NCBI GenBank assembly: GCA_029882355.1
Contig: JAOUKV010000008.1
Span: 1 to 64,000 of the forward strand
Direction of reading: 5' to 3'
DNA: 64,000 bases
Source of the DNA: Gammaproteobacteria bacterium
GTDB lineage: Bacteria > Pseudomonadota > Gammaproteobacteria > SZUA-229
In this document: positions 46,572-55,835 of the stretch, piece after piece
Numbering within the stretch: the stretch's first letter is position 1
Layout: each line of letters opens with the position of its first letter
Made by a program: the position numbers and the translations under genes
Notes under the pieces: model-generated
What the model was told of the DNA's origin: nothing
The model's input: the letters and a program-made list of their open reading frames with translations, nothing else
Database searches by the model: none

Positions 46572-49360
46572 TTCTCAGGCCTCCAATCACGTAATTTTGA
46601 CATATCAAGATTTGCACCAGAAAAATCAGTTCCACCAACTGTAGCACCCATGAACTCTACTGCGTATAGATTTGAGCCTTGGAGGGTGGCACTGGTCAAT
46701 CTTGCTTTCAACATACTACCTTCATAAAAACTGGCGTTTGAAAGATCTGCAAGTGCGAGATCACTTTTTATAAATAAGGGTCGTTCACCTTTTGCACGAT
46801 TAAAAACTGCTTTTTCAAATACGCCACCACTAAAATCTGTCATATTAATGCTGGCATCTGTAAAATCTGCTTGTTTTAAATCAGAATCTCGAAGATTGGC
46901 TTTATCAAGACATGCACCTGTAAATTTCGAGCCAGATAGATCACTGTTCAAAACAAACCTTACATTCGTCATATTCGCATTTGCAAAGTTGGAGCAAGAT
47001 GCTTTTGCGCTGATAAAAGCAGTCTCAAAAAGAGTAGCTTCTGAAAAATTAGAGCCTGATAATTCACAATCTATAAAAGTTCCATTCGAAAGATCAGAAC
47101 CAGAGAAATTTGAACCACTAAGATCCCGGTCAAGAAATATCGCGTTCTTGAGTTTGGCGTTGCTAAGCTCAATCCCTGCTAGCTTCGCTTCCAGGAAATA
47201 AACATCTGTGAAATCACAACCTGAGAAAACAGCATTTTCAAGGTTAGATTTACTGAGTGTTGCACCAGTGAAATTACAATTGGTAAAAACTGCGTCCATA
47301 GCAATGATTGCACCGAGGTTTGCACCACTAAAATTTGTATTTGTTATTGACGCAGAGGTGAGATTTGATCGAGCTAATATAGCTTCACTTAGATTTGCGG
47401 AATCTAATTTCACATTTCTAAGATCAACATCTTCAAGATAGGCAAAACTCAGGTCAATATTCTTTAAATCTAAACCAGACAAATCAAGTCCGGCATAATC
47501 ACCATCATGTAGACTCTGCCCAGCAGTAAATAGACTATCGAATTCCTCTTTCTTTTTATCCATGCAATCTACATGAGGCGGATCACCTTTTGGCAGCTCA
47601 TGAGCTCCCATGCGATAAACACCTTTTAATTGCGCACTGGCATCACCAAACTGTTTTTCTAGTGCATCAACATCTAAATCAATCTTCAAAGCTTTCAATT
47701 GTTCAGCGCTTACTCCCTTTTCTAGCAGCTCATGATATTGTTGCTTTGCTTGCTCAATATTATGTCTTAACTGGGTAATCACCTCATCAAGATGTGGTCG
47801 TGGCAGTGGAGGCGGTTCATCCATTTTTTGTATCGCCTTACGAAGCTCTTCTGCAGCATGCTTAGTTGCTTCCTGACCACTTAGCTCATCTGCCTGTTTT
47901 GCCAATGTTTCTTTAATTTTCTTTTTCTGTGATTCTGCAAATAATTCCATCTCTTTTTGCAAATCACCCATCTTACTTAAATCTATATCACTCACTTTGG
48001 TATCTTTATTTCCCTTTGTAGCTCCTGGTACTACTGAGTTCATAAAGTCCATTAGCCTCTTTACGTCAGGATCATCGATTTCTGATGCATTATCAAATTT
48101 TTTCAGATAAGGCGCGGGATCTATTCCAGCAGCCTCAAGCTGTTTTATTAACTGCTGTTTCTGCCCTTCAACTTGTTCTTCGATTTGTGCTTTGACCAAA
48201 TCACCTTTTGCTTCCATGTTCTTCATCATTTCCATTGATGGCGCATCAACACTATCCAGAATACGCTTAAATCCACATCGAACACCCTCAGGAATTAAGT
48301 CTTCAGTAGTCATCATATAGTTAATTTTGGTCGATTCGTTCTGACGATTACTCATTGCCTGACAATAGTGTTCCAGACCTCTTTTTTCAGAGGCCAACCA
48401 CTCATAACCTATAACAATATCTTTAATGTCAGATCCATCATCTTCGGTAACTTTCGTTGTGCCTCTATAAATAAGTACGCCTTTTTTTGCGTGTGGAAAG
48501 AAACAGACAGTGTCCATACGCATACTAATTTCTTTAAAATCTGGCTCACTCTCCTGATCACTATGCATATTAATAAAGCAACTTACCCGATACCCAGGCA
48601 AGTTACCTTTTATATTTGACTCTTCGGGGTGCATATTGGCAATTTCAAAAGGTTCATTACCGATAAAGAAATCATCCATCCATTGATCTGGTGATGCGGT
48701 ATTGAAATGCGTCCAGTCAAGATCTTCGGGATAGGCAGGGGCACGCTCATTAATCCATTTCTCATCATAGGTACCAAGCTTGCTGCTACGTTGTGGCCAC
48801 ATTGCATCAATCTGTCTAAAACTGGCAGGTTCCGGGCGGTGACCTGTGTCGGTAACCAGCTTATCTGGGTCTTCAATATTTGGCATTGGAGTGACAGTTT
48901 CACCTGTTTCAAGCTTCACTTCATCTATACCTTTACCCATTGGATTACTATCAAAACTTTTGCCACCGAAAGCATGCTCGAAATCAACTGGCATTGTAAT
49001 AAAGGGCTCTGGTGGGGTTGGCCCAATGACCGGGCGCCAGTAGCGATCTCCAATAACTGCCAACTCCTTGGTTAAGTTGCCAACTGAGAAACCGACTCTG
49101 TCTGCTGTCACTGGTTTATTCGTAGGTGAATAGTAATTGCCATACACCAACACTTCGCCATTGTGTTTCGGCATACAAAAATCCAGCGCCTGATCCTTAC
49201 CTAATTCTTCTGCCAGAAATTTCCATAAATCGGCCTCAAGCATGGATTCGCCATCATCCATTGAAAAACCAATGAGCGCAGTCGCTGCAAAATTTTGCTC
49301 TGCTTCCCATTCAAAAGTTTTGAATAGCAAGCTAATATCGAGTGGTTTAATGGTATTCAT
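46568..49360 (-). CDS. DUF2169 protein with C-terminal pentapeptide repeats
   Basis: The 930-aa protein combines an N-terminal DUF2169 domain (~1-340; MPKHNGEVLVYGNYYSPT, VIGPTPPEPFITMPVDFEHAFGG, MWPQRSSKLGTYDEKW, LGTYDEKWINERAPAYPEDLDW in parts) with a charged coiled-coil linker (~380-600). About 60 pentapeptide repeats (~620-925; ADLSNASFYEGSML) follow. DUF2169 proteins accompany VgrG and DUF4150 genes and are thought to help load cargo on the spike. It is 20 bp downstream of vgrG and coupled to a second pentapeptide gene. Confidence 0.88.
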   Translation of the reverse strand: MNTIKPLDISLLFKTFEWEAEQNFAATALIGFSMDDGESMLEADLWKFLAEELGKDQALDFCMPKHNGEVLVYGNYYSPTNKPVTADRVGFSVGNLTKELAVIGDRYWRPVIGPTPPEPFITMPVDFEHAFGGKSFDSNPMGKGIDEVKLETGETVTPMPNIEDPDKLVTDTGHRPEPASFRQIDAMWPQRSSKLGTYDEKWINERAPAYPEDLDWTHFNTASPDQWMDDFFIGNEPFEIANMHPEESNIKGNLPGYRVSCFINMHSDQESEPDFKEISMRMDTVCFFPHAKKGVLIYRGTTKVTEDDGSDIKDIVIGYEWLASEKRGLEHYCQAMSNRQNESTKINYMMTTEDLIPEGVRCGFKRILDSVDAPSMEMMKNMEAKGDLVKAQIEEQVEGQKQQLIKQLEAAGIDPAPYLKKFDNASEIDDPDVKRLMDFMNSVVPGATKGNKDTKVSDIDLSKMGDLQKEMELFAESQKKKIKETLAKQADELSGQEATKHAAEELRKAIQKMDEPPPLPRPHLDEVITQLRHNIEQAKQQYHELLEKGVSAEQLKALKIDLDVDALEKQFGDASAQLKGVYRMGAHELPKGDPPHVDCMDKKKEEFDSLFTAGQSLHDGDYAGLDLSGLDLKNIDLSFAYLEDVDLRNVKLDSANLSEAILARSNLTSASITNTNFSGANLGAIIAMDAVFTNCNFTGATLSKSNLENAVFSGCDFTDVYFLEAKLAGIELSNAKLKNAIFLDRDLSGSNFSGSDLSNGTFIDCELSGSNFSEATLFETAFISAKASCSNFANANMTNVRFVLNSDLSGSKFTGACLDKANLRDSDLKQADFTDASINMTDFSGGVFEKAVFNRAKGERPLFIKSDLALADLSNASFYEGSMLKARLTSATLQGSNLYAVEFMGATVGGTDFSGANLDMSKLRDWRPEK

Positions 49361-49380
49361 TGAATTGACTGCATTTAGTT

Positions 49381-52176
49381 TTAACCCAGCATCTGAAAAG
49401 CGGCGTTCTTCATAGCAATCGCTTTATTCTTAATTTCTGTGGCACCACTTTCTATTGCCGTTGCTGTTGCTTTAATCGCAGTAACATTAGCCTTGAGGGC
49501 AGTAGTGACAGTACTTAGGCTGGCAGCAGTCGTGGTATCCATTTCACACAATTTCAATTTACCACTGACCATTTTAAGCTCCATTTCAGCCGCACCATTA
49601 GCTTCTATTTTTACGCCTGCAGAAACTTCCATAACAACGGCGAGTGTTGTATCAATCTTGCCTCCGATAAATAAATCATTGGTAAGTCCAACTGTCATAG
49701 AATTAGCGGCATTCACGTTCATTTCATTTTTTGCACCAAGAAACATATCACTGGTTCTGCCCATAACTTTATTATCTGCATCACCATGAATCGTTTCTTT
49801 TTTGTCGCCATAAGTTTCCGACAGGGTATCACCAACAGTTATCTCTGCCGTGTATCCATTTGTGTATGAATAACTATTCCCCCATTTTTTTTCAATAGAA
49901 GATATGCTTGGGTCTATCGTATTTGTTTTGTAGGTTGCAGCTGCATAGCTATCATGCGATGTATCAAGGTCATTAGTTTCTGCAGTTCCGCCCGACACCT
50001 CTAATAAATTTTCAGTATAACCATTACCATAGTTATAAGTTTGAAGTGAGCCACCTGGTCCTACACCGCCACTCCAGTTAAATGCACGTCCAAAATGATA
50101 TTCGCATTTATCACCCCAACTTTTTTCAACCAGTCCATCTTGCCCATCTTCCCATTCTGAATAGTCTTTGCTGATTTCAGCATCTGCAACGTAATCATGT
50201 TCCTTTAGCGTAGTACCGAGAGATCTCATTGCCTCAGTCATATTAAAATGTTCGCCTTCAATCTGTTCCTCAGACTCGTGAATTTCTTCATAATCATTAC
50301 CAAACCCTATAGTAAAGTCGGCACCCCAATTATAGATATTACCTTCTGTATAGTTGTATTGGTCGCCATACATCATTTTTATGTGATGCCTTCCATCATT
50401 CATATCCAAAGGCAGACCCTCAGTACTAAAGCGTGTTCCTCCAGGCGATTCTGTTGTTTGTTCATAAAGACCAAATGAAAATTCTGGGTCAACAAATGTC
50501 CAGTCTTTTGTCTTAATTTTCTTTTTAGCACCACCACGTACTTCTGTTACTGACATACCATGTGTACTAAATACTGACTGGTTGCTATTTTCACTATTTA
50601 CCAGTGATTGAGTTGGTTGATTTGAAACGGCGCCAGAAATTACTGGTCGATCTGGATCACCATTGACGAAAGTAAGGAAGACTTCGGTCCCATCCATTAG
50701 TGGGTAAAACAAGCCCTCCTCTTCCCACTGTCCTTCTGAATTTATAACCCCACCTGCATAAGGCTGAGACATACGTATATAGTGGCTGGCACGATCGCTA
50801 TCATCAATTATCGTACTACGCTTGAAAGGAAGCAGGACTCGAAACCGTCCATGCTCATCTAGCTCAGCATATTCACCCGGTGCCGCAGCGTAAATAAATG
50901 CTGAAATGATGCCGTGAAATCTTGGTTTGTGAGTAACACGTGCAGGCCGATATTGCACAGTCTCATCAATAGCAACGAAGTTGTTTTCATATAGTGGAGA
51001 TGATGTGGAGCTACCGTAATCATGAGAATCATGGTCACGATGGCCCAATCCAAGACCTTTTCCATGAGAATCATGACCTTTTCCAGAGCCATGACTATGT
51101 CTTGAAGATTCATGACTGCCAGAAGATGCAGTACTATCAAGAAAAAAACCACGATGAGTTACTTCAGTTATCAGGTAATTCGTTGAATTATTAAACGCAT
51201 CATTAGGATGATTATTCATCGCAAAAACGTAACCTGATCTCAATCCGCAAACGCCACTTTGACCGTAATAACGTGTATTTTTTACAGCAAATTCTTCTGC
51301 GCGAATTTGAGCAATATTTTCAATATTATAGCCGCCGTCGTCATCATTAAAGTCGCCACCGTAGACATAGTGGTTACCAGAAAAGCTTGCTTCAATATCG
51401 TGATCGGCAAATACATCATCTGCAGGCGCAGATGGATTATAAGACTCTAATGCAACTGAACCAGGTAACCTTGTTTTTCTGCATGACCAACCTGTAATTG
51501 ATTGATACAACTTATTAGCTGAAGGACTTACATCGAATTCAATTTCAGAAGTATGCCAGGTATCATCGCCTGCAGGCCCATCACTAAAGACTAACGTATC
51601 AGTACCTGATTGCTGATCAAAATAATAATAAATACCCTCGTTCTCTAACAATCGAGAGATGAAATCAAAATCAGTTTCATTAAACTGGCATCGATAATTC
51701 TTACTCTGTAATGGACCCTGGATATCAGCTGTACGATAGGCTACATCTTGATATTCATCATCTAGCATACTCTCAAGAACTTCCTTGACAGTTAAAACAG
51801 ATGGATCATTGAATACTTTACTTGTTTTATTTAATGTAAGCTGCCACAGGCGTGGGACCAGCGTTGCAGTATAATAGGTATAACCCGCAGCAGTATTATT
51901 TTCATCAAAACTGGCTAGCATGCCATAGACAGGACAGTCCTCAGCACCAGTATATTTTATTGTAAAACATGGATTCCCTCTAAGCATGTCATCGAGAAAA
52001 TCCACGTCGGGCGCATGAGTATCAGATGCTTTTAATTCAATCCTGTACTCATATAATCGAGAAATACCCTCGGTTGCCTCAAAAGAAACAACGGTAAAAT
52101 AATCCTCCGCACCCGAATCAGCTGCATCTGAAGTAAATATAAATTCAGGAACTGCATTTGAAGTTGAATCACTCAT
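49381..52176 (-). CDS. vgrG: Type VI spike protein VgrG (TssI)
   Basis: VgrG forms the trimeric spike at the tip of the Hcp tube. Residues ~1-330 are the gp27-like part (YFTVVSFEATEGISRLYEYR, CQFNETDFDFISRLLENEGIYYYF). The gp5 OB fold follows (EYAELDEHGRFRVLLPFKRS, GLFYPLMDGTEVFLTFVNGD, DRPVISGAV). The stalk has repeats near MTVGLTNDLFIGGK. Two oddities stand out: a histidine-rich loop at ~347-392 (SRHSHGSGKGHDSHGKGLGL, then GHRDHDSHDYG) between the gp27 and gp5 parts, and an Ala/Lys/Thr helix at the C-terminus (TALKANVTAIKATATAIESG). No toxin domain is fused. Ten bases separate it from tssG. Confidence 0.95.
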   Translation of the reverse strand: MSDSTSNAVPEFIFTSDAADSGAEDYFTVVSFEATEGISRLYEYRIELKASDTHAPDVDFLDDMLRGNPCFTIKYTGAEDCPVYGMLASFDENNTAAGYTYYTATLVPRLWQLTLNKTSKVFNDPSVLTVKEVLESMLDDEYQDVAYRTADIQGPLQSKNYRCQFNETDFDFISRLLENEGIYYYFDQQSGTDTLVFSDGPAGDDTWHTSEIEFDVSPSANKLYQSITGWSCRKTRLPGSVALESYNPSAPADDVFADHDIEASFSGNHYVYGGDFNDDDGGYNIENIAQIRAEEFAVKNTRYYGQSGVCGLRSGYVFAMNNHPNDAFNNSTNYLITEVTHRGFFLDSTASSGSHESSRHSHGSGKGHDSHGKGLGLGHRDHDSHDYGSSTSSPLYENNFVAIDETVQYRPARVTHKPRFHGIISAFIYAAAPGEYAELDEHGRFRVLLPFKRSTIIDDSDRASHYIRMSQPYAGGVINSEGQWEEEGLFYPLMDGTEVFLTFVNGDPDRPVISGAVSNQPTQSLVNSENSNQSVFSTHGMSVTEVRGGAKKKIKTKDWTFVDPEFSFGLYEQTTESPGGTRFSTEGLPLDMNDGRHHIKMMYGDQYNYTEGNIYNWGADFTIGFGNDYEEIHESEEQIEGEHFNMTEAMRSLGTTLKEHDYVADAEISKDYSEWEDGQDGLVEKSWGDKCEYHFGRAFNWSGGVGPGGSLQTYNYGNGYTENLLEVSGGTAETNDLDTSHDSYAAATYKTNTIDPSISSIEKKWGNSYSYTNGYTAEITVGDTLSETYGDKKETIHGDADNKVMGRTSDMFLGAKNEMNVNAANSMTVGLTNDLFIGGKIDTTLAVVMEVSAGVKIEANGAAEMELKMVSGKLKLCEMDTTTAASLSTVTTALKANVTAIKATATAIESGATEIKNKAIAMKNAAFQMLG

Positions 52177-52186
52177 TATCTATCCT

Positions 52187-53188
52187 CTATGCACAATTTT
52201 CTAAACTAGTTAACGGCATTGTTAGGTTATTCGTTTGACCACTGCTAACACCAACCATCCAGGCATTACGTCCAAGCGTTGAACTTGCCACATCACCCAA
52301 CATGATATTCTTCTCAGCACCTGGTTCTAATTTCAGAATAATGTCATATGCAAGTGGCTGTGAAAGAAACAATTTAGTTACAGCAGAAACAAATGTTCTC
52401 GTTGCGTCATCATTTGTTATATTTTCAAACACAGAACGGCTCACAGGTCCAATTTCTATCACAAATTTACCAGATCGATCATCGACCTGCTGACCAATAA
52501 CTGTAGCGTTTCCCAATGAATTATTTTCTTTCCCCAATACACATCTCTGATGATCAGATATAGGAACTTTCCTATGAACACAAGGAACAATATCTACTAC
52601 TGCATCGTTAAAATAATCTTTTAATATCGTCTTTAAACCTAGTTGTGTTTTTGGCTGCTGACAGAGTATTCCAGAATACTTTAGCAGTTTTCCTGCAAGA
52701 TTCTGATTGCTTCTGAACTCTTCACTTAACCCTGTAACGCTGTATAAAATTTCCCAGTAACGGCTGTTTTCTTCTTCAATAGCATTGTGCGAAAACTTAT
52801 ATTTTAACCATGCCTTATACAGCAGTGGATACATATGATGATGAATAATATCAAGAAATTCTTTTGACGCATTTCTCTCTTCCCACTCTTCATCAAGAAG
52901 TTCTTCAGTAAAGTACCCTGGCAGAGGTGAAGATATACCGTACAACCCAAAAAATGTCGATATTATTTCATAGCCACTTTCTATTTTTCTAACTTCTGTA
53001 ATGTCAGAATGCGGATAACTCAGATTTAGCTCTGGGTGTATGCGTAACTCAGGCTGTTTCTTATTATCTGACGAATCTTTTGACAGCCTATTTAATAAGC
53101 GAATTGCCTGAAAGAAGTCATACGACTCACCATCTTCAATAATGTCATCTATTAAATTAATGGTCTGTCTCCAGTTCTTGGCGCCCAT
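52187..53188 (-). CDS. tssG: Type VI baseplate protein TssG
   Basis: TssG with TssE, TssF and TssK forms the baseplate wedge. The 333-aa sequence shows the family start (YDFFQAIRLLNRLSKD, ELRIHPELNLSYPHSDI), the central FFGLYGISSPLPGYFTEELL and RYWEILYSVTGLSEEFR. Its start lies inside tssF, overlapping by 37 bases. The ATG at 53188 gives the expected N-terminus. Confidence 0.94.
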   Translation of the reverse strand: MGAKNWRQTINLIDDIIEDGESYDFFQAIRLLNRLSKDSSDNKKQPELRIHPELNLSYPHSDITEVRKIESGYEIISTFFGLYGISSPLPGYFTEELLDEEWEERNASKEFLDIIHHHMYPLLYKAWLKYKFSHNAIEEENSRYWEILYSVTGLSEEFRSNQNLAGKLLKYSGILCQQPKTQLGLKTILKDYFNDAVVDIVPCVHRKVPISDHQRCVLGKENNSLGNATVIGQQVDDRSGKFVIEIGPVSRSVFENITNDDATRTFVSAVTKLFLSQPLAYDIILKLEPGAEKNIMLGDVASSTLGRNAWMVGVSSGQTNNLTMPLTSLENCA

Positions 53189-54882
53189 TTAAAAACCACA
53201 TCTGAAACACTATCGGTCATTGTAAACTCTGTAAAGCTATTGAGACTGGCGAAGCTTCCAAACAAATAATCCAGCAGCATTCCAAATAAATACATATCAC
53301 CTGAACAGGAATAGCTTTTAGAATTAACGTGGACATTAATCGCCTGGCCGCGCATGGGAATACCTGAAACCAAACGATCACAGGGAGCAACCTTGATATC
53401 AACAACCCCTTCTATACATTTTCTATTGATAGCCTCCTGTTTATTTCCAGCACCGCTGGTAAATATATACAACCCAAGTAATGCCTTGAAATTATCTACT
53501 TCAGCAAGTGAAAGATAATTTAGAGACAAATGCGACAGCAATCGCCATAACATAGATTTACCTGAAGGAATCCTCTGACTATCTGAAGGCTGCATAATAT
53601 TCTTAAATTCAACTAACTCAGGCGTACATTTAGTTCGTTTGCAAATATCACCTAATCTAAGGTTAGAAGGAATATTCCCGTTAGAACACGTCATCCCGAT
53701 CAAAACGGTTTCCTGTTCGCCCATTTGATATTCAGGAGGATAACTAAAAGACAAATAAGCATTAGTCTTATTTTCAGTATCACCCTGGCGATAACTTACC
53801 TGATACACTGCATCAGAATTCCGATCAGGATCAGAAAGTCCTAATTCCTTATATTCATTTTTTCTAGCAGTCTTTCGATCAGTTCCGATGACGCTATTTA
53901 TAGAGTAAATATGATAATTATTCCCTGGATCTCTCAAGGGACGAATTCGATACTCACTCCTTTTATGGTCATTAAGAATTGATTCCGCATCATGCTCGAA
54001 TAAATTAACCGCAGGTGTGGCATTAAGAACAAATCGTTTTTCATTGATACGTGGAATGCGTATTGGTATCTCGTTAAGATTAAATCTCAGGGTTAGACAA
54101 TTGCCAGTTATTTGCGTTGTATATTTGCTTAGATTCTTCAGCTCAATAAACAAAAACTTCTCTCTCAGAAGAAAAAATTCTTGTATGAGTCGGTAAGCAG
54201 GAAAAGCATTACTAGGATATTCAAGTAAAGCGTCTTCATCATCAAACCCTAGTGCCGTTACTTTAGCATCAGTAGCAAGGACACTATTCTTGTCTGAACC
54301 ATTTGATATTTCAATACTGTGTAAAAAATTCAATAGAATATAATAAAGATCAGAGGCTCCTGAATAATCACCAGCGAGATGTATCTTTAGCGAATCAGTG
54401 TTCCATTTAGAGATATCAATCCCCCTTGTTTCAATCTTTACATCAATCGCTTGTTTACCCGTAGATGTTTCAGATATCTTTGCACCGGTAACAGCAACTG
54501 GCCAAACATCAAGATCATAGGTCGTCCTGAATCGACACTTAACATCATCAACAGGTTCCGAGTCTAAATAGGCACCTTTGGGTATATCTAATTTATTTTT
54601 TAGTATTGGTGTCGGCGTAAATTCAACAATAGTTGCAGACGGCAAAGGCCTTAAGTAGTGAGGAAATATGTGTTTGAGTAGACCTTGTGAGAACTCAGGG
54701 AATTCATCATCAATTTTTTGACGTATTTTCCCAGTTAAGAATGCAACACCTTCCAGTATTCTCTCAACATCTGGATCAACACTTGCTGCATTTAATTGAG
54801 GCGCAATTGTTGGATATGCATTCGAAAACTCAGTTGCAAGATCGCGAAGATTATCAAGTTCATTTTGATAATATTTATTCAT
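53152..54882 (-). CDS. tssF: Type VI baseplate protein TssF
   Basis: The 576-aa baseplate protein begins YYQNELDNLRDLATEFSNAY with VDPDVERILEGVAFLTGKIR, followed by FPEFSQGLLKHIFPHYLRPL, which are typical TssF sequences. Later motifs include LRFNLNEIPIRIPRI, YRIRPLRDP and SYPPEYQMGEQETVLIGMTC. It starts within the tssE stop (TAATG), a one-base overlap that implies translational coupling. Confidence 0.94.
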   Translation of the reverse strand: MNKYYQNELDNLRDLATEFSNAYPTIAPQLNAASVDPDVERILEGVAFLTGKIRQKIDDEFPEFSQGLLKHIFPHYLRPLPSATIVEFTPTPILKNKLDIPKGAYLDSEPVDDVKCRFRTTYDLDVWPVAVTGAKISETSTGKQAIDVKIETRGIDISKWNTDSLKIHLAGDYSGASDLYYILLNFLHSIEISNGSDKNSVLATDAKVTALGFDDEDALLEYPSNAFPAYRLIQEFFLLREKFLFIELKNLSKYTTQITGNCLTLRFNLNEIPIRIPRINEKRFVLNATPAVNLFEHDAESILNDHKRSEYRIRPLRDPGNNYHIYSINSVIGTDRKTARKNEYKELGLSDPDRNSDAVYQVSYRQGDTENKTNAYLSFSYPPEYQMGEQETVLIGMTCSNGNIPSNLRLGDICKRTKCTPELVEFKNIMQPSDSQRIPSGKSMLWRLLSHLSLNYLSLAEVDNFKALLGLYIFTSGAGNKQEAINRKCIEGVVDIKVAPCDRLVSGIPMRGQAINVHVNSKSYSCSGDMYLFGMLLDYLFGSFASLNSFTEFTMTDSVSDVVFKWAPRTGDRPLI

Positions 54883-55298
54883 TACATCATATCCAAAGTT
54901 ACGCTACCATCACCAAATAAATTCACATTAACTGTAAAATTTATATCTTGATCGTTATGATTGAATTCTGCTGAAACAATAAAACAAAGGTTATCACTGT
55001 TTTTTGTTTCGTTATATTGAATTGATACTGAAGACAATCGTTTTTCATAATTTTTCGTTAGCATTAATAATGACTTCTGTATATTTTCAATCTCAGGCTC
55101 AGCATAACCATTAAACAGTTGGCCAAAGTCCTGCAAACCAAAATCACTATCTGTTAGTACAGTACCCTTGCGTGTATTGTATAATTTTTCAAGATCATCA
55201 CGAATAGAATCAGTCAACTCATTGACATCAAGAATTTCTATTGATGTATCAAGAGCACGTTCCCAGCGACTTATTTTTTTTAGTAATCTTTCTTGCAT
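54882..55298 (-). CDS. tssE: Type VI baseplate protein TssE (gp25-like)
   Basis: TssE is the gp25-like wedge protein that starts sheath polymerisation. The 138-aa sequence has the N-terminal MQERLLKKISRWE, DELTDSIRDDLEKLYNTRKG-like segment (VNELTDSIRDDLEKLYNTR) and TVLTDSDFGLQDFGQLF. A conserved IQKSLLMLTKNYEKRLSSVS and a beta-strand tail follow. The family EPR motif is not obvious; the region reads RKGTVLTDSDFG. It is ten bases downstream of hcp. Confidence 0.9.
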   Translation of the reverse strand: MQERLLKKISRWERALDTSIEILDVNELTDSIRDDLEKLYNTRKGTVLTDSDFGLQDFGQLFNGYAEPEIENIQKSLLMLTKNYEKRLSSVSIQYNETKNSDNLCFIVSAEFNHNDQDINFTVNVNLFGDGSVTLDMM

Positions 55299-55308
55299 GA
55301 TAATTTAA

Positions 55309-55791
55309 TTAAGCTATCTCGCCCCAAGCATCCTCAAATTCAATACCATCTGCTTCCCATGTCCATATGATCTTTTCGTATGAAATAAATACGTCTTCCA
55401 TATGCTTTAATGTCTCATTACTCCTATCTAGAACGTTAGGCACCCATGGGTGAACTTTTGTAATCATTGCATTTTCCATCTGCATACTAAAATACAATTC
55501 TTGTTCACCGAAGCCATCCATCCTATACCAATCTAAAACCACTTCAGTTAATAACTCTCCAGTACACAGAGCCTGATAAAGCATAGGTGTACTCTTATCA
55601 AATTCCTTAGTTATCATCATTGGCCTATGTAGCCTTCTACCGATCGCAACCCCCCGATCATCAGTAGGTATTTCTACAATATGATCAAAGGCCTGTACAA
55701 GTATGGTACCTTCGCGTTCCTCTATATCACAGGAGCCTTCAATTAAGCCTTGCTCCTCACCTGTTATTGTTAAATTACCCGGCATTGGCAT
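55309..55791 (-). CDS. hcp: Type VI tube protein Hcp (TssD)
   Basis: Hcp hexamers stack into the inner tube. The 160-aa protein starts MPMPGNLTITGEEQGLIEGS and shows TILVQAFDHIVEIPTDDRG, GRRLHRPMMITKEFDKSTPM, and near the end the Hcp signature FISYEKIIWTWEADGIEFEDAW. AGGAGAAG lies before the ATG. It sits between the sheath gene and tssE inside the main operon, so it is the housekeeping tube subunit. It is distinct from the second hcp whose end is at the right edge. Confidence 0.95.
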   Translation of the reverse strand: MPMPGNLTITGEEQGLIEGSCDIEEREGTILVQAFDHIVEIPTDDRGVAIGRRLHRPMMITKEFDKSTPMLYQALCTGELLTEVVLDWYRMDGFGEQELYFSMQMENAMITKVHPWVPNVLDRSNETLKHMEDVFISYEKIIWTWEADGIEFEDAWGEIA

Positions 55792-55835
55792 AGTTCTTCT
55801 CCTGACTTAAACTTTTCATCATTGACCATCTGGGA

